64,000 bases of DNA, taken from positions 2,784,501 to 2,848,500 of the forward strand of contig JARFIW010000003.1 of assembly GCA_036346225.1 (NCBI GenBank), in the 5' to 3' direction. The notes beneath the pieces were generated by a model that ran no database searches, was not told the DNA's origin, and worked only from the letters and a program-made list of their open reading frames with translations. The position numbers and the translations under genes are program-made. Shown in pieces: positions 21,690-34,109 of this stretch. Every line of letters starts with the position of its first letter. The stretch's first letter is position 1. Source of the stretch: Platerodrilus igneus (taxonomy: Eukaryota; Arthropoda; Insecta; Coleoptera; Lycidae).

Positions 21690-22649
21690 GTGGTGCAGAT
21701 ACACGAGGCACCCTCCGAAAAAAAAAAAAAACGCCAAATTTTGGACGAACGAATGTGTAGGATTAAAGGTCGACGTGGTTTATAGTTTGAAGGACTTGTT
21801 GTTAAATAATTATAATTGGGATAAAAAAAAATCTTTTGTTCATTAATATTAGTTTAAATGAGTGTTTATATGTTGCTTTAATTGATAGTGGTTCACAGTT
21901 GTCGCTGGTAGATGAGAGGGTAGTGATAAAACATGCGGATTTTTAAGAGAAAGAATAGAAGCGATTGATGGGGTTAATTTATGGTCGGCTATGAATAAAA
22001 AGTTAACTACGATTTATAGGATCATCCGTGTACCGATATTTGTAGGGGAAAAAAATGCAGGAGAGGCAGAATTTTTAATTACAAAGGGGTTGCATATAGA
22101 TTTAATATTAGGAATGGATTTTATAGAGGATTTTGGAGTGAAAATAGATGGTAAGGATAGGTCGATTCGAATTTTTGATAAAGATAAGTTATGGATGGTG
22201 TCTACGGTTAGTGAGGAATATAGGAATGGAGATAATATAGATAAGTCGGGATTAGGAATGGATAGGACAAGTGATGATAGACAGGTTAAAGTACGATTAT
22301 GTAATATGTTTGTGAGATTAATTAAGGATGAACAGATTGGAAAAGTGAGTATTGTGATAAAGGCGAAGTTAGAAGAATTATTTAATAAGTATGTAGGGTT
22401 ATTCAATGAAGAGCCAAGATTGGCGAGGCGATACGTGCATAAGTTAGAGGTCACGGAAGACAACGGGTTTAATACAAAGGTGTATCCAATTCCGTTTGCT
22501 ATTAGAAATAGGGTTAAAGCCGAGATTAACAAAATGTTACGAGATGGAATAATAGAACCAGCGAAAACTCAATATGTGAACCCGGTAGTTATTGTTCCTA
22601 AACCAAATAAAAGGGATATAAGGATTTGTTTGGATGCAAGGAAGAGGTT
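21690..22649 (+). pseudogene. Family G pol: protease and N-terminal RT, copy 2, frameshifted
   Basis: Second copy of the truncated pol. The A-run is 14 long here against 11 in copy 1 (same phase). Two further homopolymer differences lie upstream of the open part, in the A-run near 21823-21831 and the T-run near 21939-21944. The largest intact part runs from 21991 through the protease C-terminal half and RT N-terminus and ends at the same deletion point after DARKR. The protease catalytic DSGSQLSLVDE is encoded near 21887 but is out of frame with the rest. Confidence 0.85.
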
Positions 22650-22914
22650 TAGTAGAATAGTTTGTTATATAGTTCATGCGACGGAAAGTTTAGTTTTGTT
22701 TTAGTTTATAAGGTAGGTTAGTATGTAGCATAGTTAGACAGACATGTTGAGAATTAAAATAGGGTTGATTAATTAAAATATATAGGAAGCCGAAAAGGGG
22801 TTTATGTAAACAGGAAAAAAGGGGTTTGATTTTAAATAAAACTAGAAATTATGCACACCAGGAAAGAGTAAAGCCGACGCAATTTCCAATTTCATTCAAA
22901 ATCAGTGGGGCCAA
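22650..22914 (+). other. Family G 3' internal remnant 2
   Basis: Copy of 18360-18622 with the same polypurine tract before LTR3. Confidence 0.7.
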
Positions 22915-24493
22915 TAAAATGTCTAAGGGAGCTACTAAGAGTTATAAGGGTTGGTTAGTACCAAGTAGTATATGCCAAACAAAAATAATCCACTTATTTG
23001 ATCACATAAACCTAAAAATGTATGTTTGCCGTATTTTATGTATACTAAAATACCATTCAAATATAGTAGTTGAAATTAAGTGCCAAAAGGAAATTTTAAA
23101 ATGACTAAGTGGCGTAGTAAGATGTGAAATGCTCAAGGGTTTATACCGAGTTGAAATTTTAAAAGCCTTTGAAAGTACATTTGCCGTCCAAAAGCCGGAT
23201 GCGTCTATGAATGTTCACTATCAACATGCATCCAGGGTCAAGTGTAATTTATTTTGGTTTCATTTTCTATAAAATCAACTTTTGGACAATATTTGTAAAC
23301 CCAAAATTATTAGTTAAAACATCATAAAATGTGATTGGTTGAATGTAAAGATTTAGGACATACATTAGAATTTAGAGTGATTATGAAATTGTATAAAGAC
23401 ATGCACTTTGGTATGTGCGACATGGACTTGACTATTTGTGATGAACTTTAGGATGTAGTAGGCGAATTGAGAATCAACATGGTCGCCTTAGAGAGTAAAC
23501 AAGGCAGATTATTTTTCGAAGCAATTTTGTAAAAGACGTGTTTTGATTATTTTTCGAACAAATTTGGTAATAGACGTGTTTTCAGAACGGTGCTAATTTG
23601 TATTCAAATATTTTGAAAAAGAAAATAAAAGTAATTGTTTTTAAAAAATGAGTTTAATTGAAAAGTGGTAAAGAAACAAGCGGAAGTATAAAGGGAATAT
23701 TAGTGATTGTGCGACGATTAGAAATTGGATTTGGAGAGTGGTCTTAAAGGTAGCGGGTCAGCAGAGTGGTTATACAGATTAGGAGTTGGATATTGGAGCG
23801 GGTTAAAGGCAGCAGGAGCATTGAGCGGAAACAAAGATACGAGTTGGATATTGGAGCGGGTTAAGGCAGCAGAAACATTGAGCGGAAACAAGGATTTGAA
23901 GTGGAGATTAGTACAGAGGAAGTTATAGCACTAGTTTTTCTAAATTCTAAATTTGGGTTAATCATTTCAGATATTGGGGAACAGTAAATAGTCGAGGACA
24001 CCTGGAAGCAGCACGGAAATTCAAGAACAGCATTGTGAAGACGTATACGGTAATTAGGATTTTGTGCCAGGATTCAGCAAGGCATCGACGGAGTATAGAC
24101 CAGGTGAGTTTTAAAATCATATTTTTAATACGTCAAAATTTAGTCATATAAAATTTGGTTGTAATTTAATTTGGCACATAGTAACTTTGATATAATTAGA
24201 AATTTTGGCATATACTAAAATAGAGTAGCAATTTTAGTAGTAAAACGAAAGGGTGCACGTTGGTTGGACTTAACACAACTACTTATAACGGAAACCCACT
24301 ATAAGCAGTTGAATAACCTGAGATTAAGAGTTTTAAATAGTCGAGGCATTACATTAAATAGTTTATAAAAGAACCAACCAAACGGTGCAAGTACAAGGGG
24401 CGTGCATTAGGTGTGCACATTTTACAAAAGTATAAAATAAAGGGTATAATATAGGTGAAACACACAAAAAGTAGAGGGGTGGGGTATATAATA
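22915..24493 (+). mobile_element. Family G LTR3
   Basis: 1,579 bp, two 58-bp units instead of three. Ends at TATAATA where the sequence changes to the TA tract rather than to a primer binding site, which marks the outer end of the array. Confidence 0.85.
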
Positions 24494-24506
24494 ATATATA
24501 TATATA
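24494..24506. repeat. (TA)n tract at right edge of family G
   Basis: Short TA run between LTR3 and block N; the remainder of the tract lies left of LTR1 at about 14319-14324. The undisturbed equivalent is at 28543-28572. Confidence 0.85.
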
Positions 24507-25035
24507 TGCTGTGATAAGGGGTTGTTTAGGGGTGTATTGAGTAGCAAGGGTCGCGTAGTAAATGTAAATAGCAATAGGAATCACAAAACTGCATTTATTT
24601 AGCATAAAAATAAATATTTCGCATATAATGCAAATAGCAAAATTATAACACCCTGTATATGGACCGTAATTAACTGTAATTAATGCCAGTAAGCATATCT
24701 TTCAACAAAAGAACACATATTCAGCAGAGAAATAATTATACATGCAATTAAACTACTTCAAGGAGCGTTTAATAAGTTTATAAAATAGACACGCATGAGA
24801 TAAGATTGTAACAATTTTATTTTTGATTAATAAATCCCTTCATAAAATTGCGAGAATAATAAAACACTTTTATTAAAACAATTGTAAATTACATTCAACA
24901 ACTAAAGTAATACGTTAAAGCAGCATCGTCCTTTGGTATTCTATTTGTGGTTAAATATCTGTGTCTTCTACAGCTATTTGCAGGCGCGTTTCTGTTTGAC
25001 TGTCGCCTCCTCGGACGCCTCGGTCGCCCAAGCTA
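24507..25035 (-). mobile_element. Block N, copy 1
   Basis: About 530 bp that starts TGCTGTGATAAGGGG next to a TA tract and recurs almost unchanged at 28573-29101. The TGCTGTG start after (TA)n is the same as the terminal motif of family M LTRs, so it may be the end of a related LTR on the minus strand. It contains ACACCCTGTATA and no coding frame. It is cut at AGCTAG, where it joins a family M LTR. Confidence 0.6.
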
Positions 25036-26374
25036 GTGCTTTTCCGGCACTCATCTGTGTATATCTGTATCTTGTTTTGTGGATCCAGTCACGTTTACGA
25101 ATCATTTAATTATTAACACCCCCGAAAATAGCAAAGAAATTCATACTTCTTTCACGCTATACGCCAAAACTGCCTACTTTTGTGTATTCATTTGTCGTTG
25201 CAAATTTGAATAATTGGTACAGTACTCGCAATTATAACTAGACTTTATTACCTTGCATCTTCTTTTCTAAGTGCACTAAATTACTTTCATTGTAGCACGT
25301 AAAGAGCAAACTGTTTTAACGTATTAAATAATTACCAAAATATACGAGCAAACTGTTTAAATTATTGAATCAAAATCGAAAAATTAAGAGAGAAACTCAT
25401 ATTAACACGGGTATATATAATAGCTAGCCTGTGCGTCGGTATTGTCCCGCAAACGGACAATTTCCAGAATTTCGTCATCCTATGTTCCCTTTTCGATCGC
25501 TCGACACAGCTTCCACAAAATTTGCACACGTCCAAGTTTAAAATCTATGAAATTTCGACACGGCTCGCAACGTCTGAGAATAACTAATTAATTTTATACA
25601 GAAATGTTATTTTACCTCTCATGTTTGCCTCTTATTTTCAACCAATCGCAACCCAGTGACGTTGCTCAAATCACGCCTTTTACTATATGTGTCTCTGTCT
25701 TGCGCATATTATCTGTCTCTATCTACCCTGTTCTGAGTGGTACTAATCGATATTCTTTAGTATCGGTTATTTTCAATCCACGTGAACTGTGAAATACCCA
25801 CCTTATTAGCATTTCTCGTGAATATTAAGCGACGGTTTCTCCAACATTCTCTGTAACCATTTGTTATCTGCAAAATTTACGCAGAACGAGACTTTTAAAA
25901 ATACGCAGGTGTTCAATCGTCCCACTTCTAACTAACACTTCTACGATTTGAATATTATTGGGTTTTTACAAGCTTTTATGCATATTATATATTACTAATG
26001 GTTCAATTAACTCCAATTAAAATAATACCCTTTAATTTTTAGTGAATCCTAATTAAGTATTCAAATATTATTTGTACATTTTGTTTAATACTCGTTACTT
26101 AAACTTGAATTAATTAATATAAATTTTGCACGTAATTTCTATGTGTTTCTTTACTTGGAATAGTTAAACTACACGTTGAGCATTTTAATACTGCTTCTTT
26201 TTATAGAAAGCGTCCTGTAAATAATTTAAATCTCTTATTTTTAATGAAAAGAATGAATTTTTATTCTCTACGGTTTTTTAATAAAGCGTATTATCTAATA
26301 AAATTCCTTATACACGGTGATTAAAATTATTTGATGTAATTAATTAATTTTCTACCCTGGTCTAAATATGAGTA
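25036..26374 (-). mobile_element. Family M duplicate, left LTR piece
   Basis: Corresponds to 8532-8974 plus the segment missing there (13293-14198 in the right LTR). Begins at GTGCTTTTCCGG fused to block N and ends ATGAGTA before the polypurine tract. The 62-codon frame at 25604 is an LTR artefact. Confidence 0.8.
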
Positions 26375-27184
26375 TTTTCCCCCTATTTGAATACAAATAA
26401 TCCCACTTATTTGAATGCAAATATAAAGCATTTAGACTGCCAAAAAAAATTAAAAAAAATTGCCTATCTCTCTCTCTACCCTTATCTATCTAACTTACCT
26501 ACCTTATCCAATCCAAAAAATTATTTACACCTGCCCTATATCCCTATCCTATTCCTAACTATCACCTAATTTTATACATCCTATCTACCTATCCTATTCT
26601 TAACTTTTAACTATACTCACTTCCCTCTACCTAATCCTATATACCTATCCTATTCTTATTCTATTCCTAACTCTCCACTAATCTTATAAAAAATATCTAC
26701 ACTTAGCCTATCTTATTTTCTTCCTACATTTAATTTTCCTTCTCATCCTATATACCTATTTCTAACTATCTCCCCTATTTATCCTATACCTAGCTTCATT
26801 TTCTATAAACACTTATTTCTACTCTTCTATATACACCTATTCTATCCCTATCCTATTTAAATTTTACTCTATTATACACCTATCTACTCTCTATTCTATA
26901 TCTATACTAAAATTCACCTATCTCTATCCTTTGTTCATCAAGTTATTTAAATCTAACTCTCTTCCTGACCCTCCACGTCTTTCTTCTCACCATCCTAATA
27001 CTCTTCATCCCTATTTCTCCCCCTTCTATATCTATACTTATCATCCTTATTATCTCACATACAATAAACTTATCATCCCTATTATCCTGACTCTTAAATA
27101 TTGCTTCTTCTTCAGTCCCTACACTTGTCTGTTTCTTATTCATTATTATTTCCTTTTCTGCCGACAAACCACACGATACTACTT
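26375..27184 (-). other. Family M duplicate, internal remnant
   Basis: Polypurine tract and purine-rich region as at 8975-9797. The end of the truncated RT frame (minus 26943-27167) is a copy of the C-terminal 74 residues of the frame at 9554-10210; it starts only at the CGLSAE turn and carries no RT motif. Confidence 0.75.
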
Positions 27185-27185
27185 T

Positions 27186-28540
27186 AAAGTTGTTTCAGTG
27201 CTTTTCCGGCACTCATCTGTGTATATCTGTATCTTGTTTTGTGGATCCAGTCACGTTTACGAATCATTTAATTATTAACACCCCCGAAAATAGCAAAGAA
27301 ATTCATACTTCTTTCACGCTATACGCCAAAACTGCCTACTTTTGTGTATTCATTTGTCGTTGCAAATTTGAATAATTGGTACAGTACTCGCAATTATAAC
27401 TAGACTTTATTACCTTGCATCTTCTTTTCTAAGTGCACTAAATTACTTTCATTGTAGCACGTAAAGAGCAAACTGTTTTAACGTATTAAATAATTACCAA
27501 AATATACGAGCAAACTGTTTAAATTATTGAATCAAAATCGAAAAATTAAGAGAGAGAAACTCATATTAACACGGGTATATATAATAGCTAGCCTGTGCGT
27601 CGGTATTGTCCCGCAAACGGACAATTTCCAGAATTTCGTCATCCTATGTTCCCTTTTCGATCGCTCGGCACAGCTTCCACAAAATTTGCACACGTCCAAG
27701 TTTAAAATCTATGAAATTTCGACACGGCTCGCAACGTCTGAGAATAACTAATTAATTTTTATACAGAAATGTTATTTTTACCTCTCATGTTTGCCTCTTA
27801 TTTTCAACCAATCGCAACCCAGTGACGTTGCTCAAATCACGCCTTTTACTATATGTGTCTCTGTCTTGCGCATATTATCTGTCTCTATCTACCCTGTTCT
27901 GAGCGGTACAAATCGATATTCTTTAGTATCGGTTATTTTCAATCCACGTGAACTGTGAAATAACCCACCTTATTAGCATTTCTCGTGAATATTAAGCGAC
28001 GGTTTCTCCAACATTCTCTGTAACCATTTGTTATCTGCAAAATTTACGCAGAACGAGACTTTTAAAAATACGCAGGTATTCAATCGTCCTACTTCTAACT
28101 ATCACTTCTACGATTTGAATATTATTGGGTTTTTACAAGCTTTTATGCATATTATATATTACTAATGGTTCAATTAACTCCAATTAAAATAATACCCTTT
28201 AATTTTTAGTGAATCCTAATTAAATATTCAATTATTATTTGTACATTTTGTTTAATACTCGTTACTTAAACTTGAATTAATTAATATAAATTTTGCACGT
28301 AATTTCCATGTGTTTCTTTACTTGGAATAGTTAAACTACACGTTGAGCATTTTAATACTGCTTCTTTTTATAGAAAGCGTCCTGTAAATAATTTAAATCT
28401 CTTATTTTTAATGAAACGAATGAATTTTTATTCTCCACGGTTTTTTTAATAAATCGTATTATCTAATAAAATTCCTTATACACGGTGATTAAAATTATTT
28501 GATGTAATTAATTAATTTTCTACCCTGGTCTAAATATGAG

Positions 28541-28542
<2 letters not shown>
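27186..28542 (-). mobile_element. Family M duplicate, right LTR piece
   Basis: Corresponds to 12966-14318 and ends at ATGAGTA directly before a clean (TA)n tract, the junction that family G interrupts in the first copy. Confidence 0.8.

Positions 28543-28572
<30 letters not shown>
28543..28572. repeat. (TA)n tract
   Basis: About 15 TA units between family M and block N. Confidence 0.95.
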
Positions 28573-28574
<2 letters not shown>

Positions 28575-29101
28575 CTGTGATAAGGGGTTGTTTAGGGGTG
28601 TATTGAGTAGCAAGGGTCGCGTAGTAATGTAAATAGCAATAGGAATCACAAAACTGCATTTATTTAGCATAAAAATAAATATTTCGCATATAATGCAAAT
28701 AGCAAAATTATAACACCCTGTATATGGACCGTAATTAACTGTAATTAATGCCAGTAAGCATATCTTTCAACAAAAGAACACATATTCAGCAGAGAAATAA
28801 TTATACATGCAATTAAACTACTTCAAGGAGCGTTTAATAAGTTTATAAAATAGACACGCATGAGATAAGATTGTAACAATTTTATTTTTGATTAATAAAT
28901 CCCTTCATAAAATTGCGAGAATAATAAAACACTTTTATTAAAACAATTGTAAATTACATTCAACAACTAAAGTAATACGTTAAAGCAGCATCGTCCTTTG
29001 GTATTCTATTTGTGGTTAAATATCTGTGTCTTCTACAGCTATTTGCAGGCGCGTTTCTGTTTGACTGTCCCCTCCTCGGACGCCTCGGTCGCCCGAGCTA
29101 G
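28573..29101 (-). mobile_element. Block N, copy 2
   Basis: Second copy of 24507-25035. Here it continues without a break into single-copy-looking DNA (GTTTTGTAATCAGTC), so this copy preserves the original right side. Confidence 0.6.
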
Positions 29102-31407
29102 TTTTGTAATCAGTCGGCCATACGTGGAAGAAGCAATAAAATGTATCAAAAATTGCAGGCCGGCAATTTGCGTATCAACTTTGATGAGTTAGGACACATC
29201 TTCAAATAGCGGTTGGTAACGTATAAAGGTTATTAACTTGTTTAATTTGAGATAATTTATTTAGCGCGACAAGACACAATGCTACAATTGACAATGCAAC
29301 TCTGAAAACACGAAATTTAGAAGGCAGTTTATTAAGAAGACGACTTTGCTACAACTTACGATGCAACTTTTAGAATAGAAAATTTAAGAAACCAATTTTA
29401 TAAAGACCACTTTGTTATACAACGTAAGGATGCTACTTTGGTGAGGCGGCGTGATTCAACAACCGGATTGCAGCGGCTGCCGAATGTATCGTGGCCGTAT
29501 TTGATTCTACACGTGGAACAACTCCATAGTAGAAGTTGTTTAATATGAATTTGGTTCGCACTACACGCAGTGATCTTTGCATGAAATAACAAGTACCTCA
29601 TCAAGGCGAGAAATGCAGTTTTTGGTTCGTAGATAGCTTTAAGTCCTTTTTATGTGTTTCACACTAGAAACACGTTAATTTGTTCTAATGTGTAGAAGCA
29701 TGAATATTATAAAAGTTTCAACTATTGCTGAGCTGGATTTTCCAGTGTCGAAATTAAAATTCACTGATTTGATGTTTTGAGAAACAACACGCGTGGTTCA
29801 TTATGAATCGTTAGTAACAACAACAGGTGTTACTGACGTCACATATTTTTCTGCTGACAGATGTATTCTTGAAAGCAAATGCTTCGAACAGCTTTAGCAC
29901 AAGTTATGTAAACAAGAGTATTTTTGTGATCTGCTTTATAGAAACTAAAACTTGCACATGTAATTTAAAAAGAAAAACTTGAGTAGTAACATTTTTAGAA
30001 GTAATTAATTTGTCATCTGCCTGAACAGATCTGCACAGGTCTGAGCCCTTTTTTTGTATAACAAGTTTACAATATACTGTAAAATATTTGATTAAAAATA
30101 ATTTAGATAAACCTGAAGTTGAAAACCATGAAGTGATTCAGTTATTAATTAAATTTTTGTTGCAATTCATTTTATTTTAAAAGAGATTCTTTTTAGTAAA
30201 CAATTGGTTCAAGATTAAAGTTTTTTATTTTGATCAAATATGATCAAACTTAAACACATAAAGCTAACATCCTTATGAGTAGAATTTTGATGCCAACTTT
30301 ATATTGAAAATATCTTTTTACAACTTCTTTATGTATATTTGCTGGACACAAATAGTGTTCCACTTTTTTATTTATCTAACTATTACAATTTCTTACAGGA
30401 ACAGCGTCTTATTTTATTAAGACAGGTTTTTGTCATCGAAGGCGATCTTTTTTTCTTTGGGTCTCCACGTCCGACCTTAGAAATATGCCATGCCATTATC
30501 ATGAATAAGTCCGGACTTGGTGGCACCTATTTGGTTTAGATTAAGTTTGACCTACAAACAGATTTCGACTTCCCCCCCCCCTCCCATTTCTCATAGCTCT
30601 ACCCAAGGAATAGACCCCTAGTTATGTCGGAAGACTTAGTTTCACTGCCACCCAAAATGGGGATGGTGCCTTTAAGAAAAGATAAGTTACAAGATAAAAC
30701 CTAGTAAGTCTTCATGCAATTACGCAAGTGATAAAGAAGGAATAATACTGAAGCGCTTTGATAAGAGACGCATTTTCAAAGATAAGTTTTAAATACAAGA
30801 CGTATACAGCAACACGTGGATTTACATCACTCATATTACATCAGTTATTTATTCAATTCTCCAAAAAGCTTTATCTACACAAACAACAGACATAAGCTAA
30901 ATTAAAGTCCAACAATAATAACAAAACAGGCGGTCAAAGATCGTAAAACAATGGGAATACAAGCATTCGTACAACTATAGAATAATTTGGTCAGAAATAA
31001 GGATTGAAAACTGCTAGAAATGTCCAAAACAAACATGGTTGGTTACAACACTTTGTAAGACGGTTCTGATAAGCCAATAAAAACGTAGATATCGAAAGCT
31101 ATATAACGCTCAGAGTTGATAAGGAGAGGCAGTTTCAATTTGAAGCACGTCGAACCTGCATCACTCTTATTCGAAAACACGCGTCAAGTAAATAAATTTT
31201 AAATTAGGTTATTGTAAAAAGTGGTGTTGTATAATAGTAGTTGATAACAAATTACGTTGAAGATATATGAAAAAGCTTTTGCCGTTTTGCTGAAAGCGTG
31301 AGTAGAAATTTGTTAATTAATTTAAATTAGAGGTTTATAATAATGTAGGGCTCTAAGTCTAAGAAATCTAAGTCAGAAATCCAAGGTGTATCTAAGTCAA
31401 AACTCTA
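29102..31407. other. Non-coding stretch, nothing assigned
   Basis: No coding frame of note, RNA gene or named repeat. A run of ten C interrupts the sequence near 30574-30583. Direct repeats of ATCTAAGT type begin near 31360 at the edge of the inverted repeat. Confidence 0.4.
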
Positions 31408-32870
31408 AGAAATCTAAGTAAGGTGGATCTAAGTAAGGTGTACCTAAGTTAGAAGAGATCTGAGTGGTATTAAAAATCCAGTTTGTATTTAAGTGGAGAA
31501 GTCTAAGGCGCATCCAGAAAAATATAAAGTAAAGCACGAGGTGAATTTTGGAAACAAGGAATAACAATTACTGAATTATTGGTTCAAACGTACGTAAAGG
31601 AGTACAAAGCAGGGCATTGTTTTTCGATTGAAGATAATAAAGGGGTGCTGATCTAACACACGCAACAGTAGACCAAAGGAAAAAAAGACTCATAAGAAAA
31701 TCACAGGTCAGGGCTAACTAGTATAAGGAATTATTTTAAATTTAAATTTAAACACTGAATATATTTTTTTTCTAATTTGTACGGAGTCAACAAAAATATT
31801 TAATACGTTGAAATTGACGTAGAAAGGATAAAAGGTATTGAACGTTCTAGATTTTTCCAGTAAAAGGTGTCCTTTTTGGTGACTTTAAATTAAATTAAAG
31901 GGATATAATTTTTGGTATAACTAATCCAAATAATATTAATTGATTGAAGGGTTTATTTAAGGGATTACAAAACTGTGAAGTGTAGATATTATTTCCTTCC
32001 ATTATGCAAATATTGATTGACTTGGTTTTATCATTCTAAACAGGTAAGATTTGAAGAGGTAAATTATTTGATCATCGTAACGTTGTGCACTCTGTGTGAA
32101 TTAAACTGAGGCTAGCCTTGAGCAGCCGGATGTAATGAACGTCCAGTTTCCTGCTGAACGCCACCGGTCTGTGTTTTTCTAATATTCTAATTTTAATTAT
32201 GCCACGGCTAGCGGTTTAATTCACACAGAGTGCACAACGTTACGATGATCAAATAGTTTACCTCTTCAAATCTTACCTGTTTGGAATGATAAAACGAAGT
32301 CAATCAATATTTGTATAATGAAATGAAATAATATCTGCACTTCACAATTTGGTAATCTGACAAATAAACCCTTCAATCAATTAATATTATTTAGATTATT
32401 TCTCCCATAAATTATCTCCTTTTCTTTAATTTAAAGTCACCAAAAATGACACTTTTTACTGAAAAAATCTAGAACGTTTAAGACCTTTTTATCCTTTTTA
32501 CGTAAATTTCAACGTATTGAATATTTTTGTTGACTCCTTACAGATTAAAAAAATATATATTCAATGTTTAAATTTAAATTTGAAAAAATTCTTTATACTA
32601 GTTAGCCCTGACCTGTGATTTCCTGATGAGTCTATTTCCCCTTTTGTTTGCTGTTGCGTGTTGTGGATCAACACCTCGTTATTATCTTCACTCGAAAAAC
32701 AACGCTTTGCTTTGTACTCCTTCACATACGTTTGAACCAATAATTTTGTTATTCTGTTGTTTTGAAAATTCACCTCGTGCTTTACTTGGATTTCTCAACT
32801 TGGCAATCCCAATTTAGATACAATTTGTATTTCTGAATACCACCCTTAGATCCACCTTACTTAGATTTCT
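31408..32870. repeat. Large imperfect inverted repeat (foldback) 1
   Basis: Arms 31408-32117 and 32206-32870 are inverted copies with scattered substitutions and indels, around an 88-bp centre. Outer ends read GAAATCTAAGTAAGGTGG and its complement; inner ends GTGAATTAAAC-n-GCTAGCC and its complement. Both arms can encode a similar stretch (ITxLLVQTYVKEYKAxxCFS), open in the right arm (minus 32561-32773) and interrupted in the left. A CAG/GTAAGA donor-like site is present in each arm. No terminal motif or target duplication identifies a known transposon class. Confidence 0.85.
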
Positions 32871-34109
32871 TTAAATTCTTACTTGGTTCCATAAGCAATC
32901 ACGAAGCCTTTCAAAGAGTTCCGAAGACTTCCGAACTGTTTCAACTGTTAATTCATTCAATTTTAACTATTTAACTTTCATTTTTATGTATATAAACGAG
33001 ATGTTTGTAAAGGATTCCAGACAGTGCTGCAAAACGCAGGGAAAGTTCTCGTGGGATTAGTATGTGAATGTGATTGGTGTACGCATATTTATGTTTTACA
33101 AACTTTAGCTTTTACTACGACAGATACGCAATCTTCAAATGTCTATCACACCATTCGCAAAAAGAGGTCATGTAGGTGTTTAGTAAAAACGCTTAATTTA
33201 AACATGAAGTTTTATAAATAGAAAATTAAATATTAAAAGAGATTTCATACGCATGGCAAGTAACCAATAAAGATTATTAAAAATTGTTATAATTAAAAGG
33301 TTTTCCGTCAGGATTTGAAAGAAAACCGGCCTTATGTTTCTATTTACCTTTCAACATGCAGGGTACAATGATCAAGAACACATTCTAAAATTTTACAAAT
33401 ACTTTAGATAGAGAACGAAAATAAAGGGTCTCAAATAAAAATTGATCCAAGTAAACAGAGAAATTCTAACCCCAACGACTAACTATTGGAGAATACAAAC
33501 ATTAACAAGGACAACACGGTAAATGATAAGCGAAACGATGATGCACCACTGTCCAAACTTTCGTTCAAAAGCGTTAGTAATTTATTAACAGAAAACTGTC
33601 TTATCTTTAATTTTCTCCATATTTTTTTGGATTTTTTATGTCGCAGACACCCTGCCGAATATGGCGTAATCAGAAACTAGATATATCTATTCTTTTTCTT
33701 GTAATAATTGCATTGCTCACTCACACAACATACATTTGATTATCATTAAATTTAAGAATGATAAACTTTCTATAATATACACCAAAACTCAATTCAGTAC
33801 TCACCTGTATCCAGACAAATTCCCATATTACCAATCCAATTAAGTGTGGTTTTGAAGTGTACGCAAATCGCAAAGATGTAAGCATAAACGCGGCTGCCGC
33901 GCAGGCGTTCGCGAACTATTCTTACAGACGCTAACCCATTACCCGGTAAAAGTTTTTGCAACTTTAATTTGCTCCAATAGATCTTTTTCGACGTGGAACA
34001 AAGATATTATTGTTGCTAGACACACAAGTCACAATTAACTGCTTGAGTTGGGGTAGATTCCATCTGAAACAAAATTCATCGTTACCAATGTTGATAAAAA
34101 AGAATCTCT
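32871..34109. other. Non-coding stretch
   Basis: A TTCCGAAGACTTCCGAA block at about 32917-32937 belongs to the repeat described at 7160-7545. Otherwise nothing recognised; a GC-richer patch at 33890-33960 has no clear motif. Confidence 0.35.

Larger units (their letters stand above)
14325..24493 (+). mobile_element. Family G Ty3/gypsy element, tandem dimer with three LTRs
   Basis: LTR1 - internal 1 - LTR2 - internal 2 - LTR3 on the plus strand, a 4.3-kb unit repeated. Each internal has a tRNA-Lys-type primer binding site, gag, protease and only the first part of RT. Both internals are cut at the same point after DARKR, so the deletion came before the duplication. The whole array sits in a TA tract: TAATATAT on the left and ATATATATATAT on the right, between the family M LTR and block N. 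The three LTRs differ by only a handful of substitutions, so the array is young or homogenised. Unequal exchange between LTRs is the simplest origin. Confidence 0.9.
25036..28542 (-). mobile_element. Family M duplicate, heavily deleted
   Basis: LTR piece (25036-26374), polypurine tract and purine-rich internal region (26375-27184), LTR piece (27186-28542), all on the minus strand and nearly identical to the element at 7803-14318. A deletion joins the internal position equivalent to 9797 to the LTR position equivalent to 12966, at a TAAAGTT microhomology present in both parents. It removes gag, protease, RT and the primer site. The left LTR retains the 0.9 kb that the original left LTR has lost. 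Confidence 0.85.

Noticed and set aside
30339..30539. Possible small gene of 66 codons
   Set aside because: No recognisable domain, start context or repeat support.
32615..32640. Second hammerhead core (CTGATGAG near 32621)
   Set aside because: No nearby GAAA with a matching stem II, and the inverted partner arm has a changed sequence at this place.
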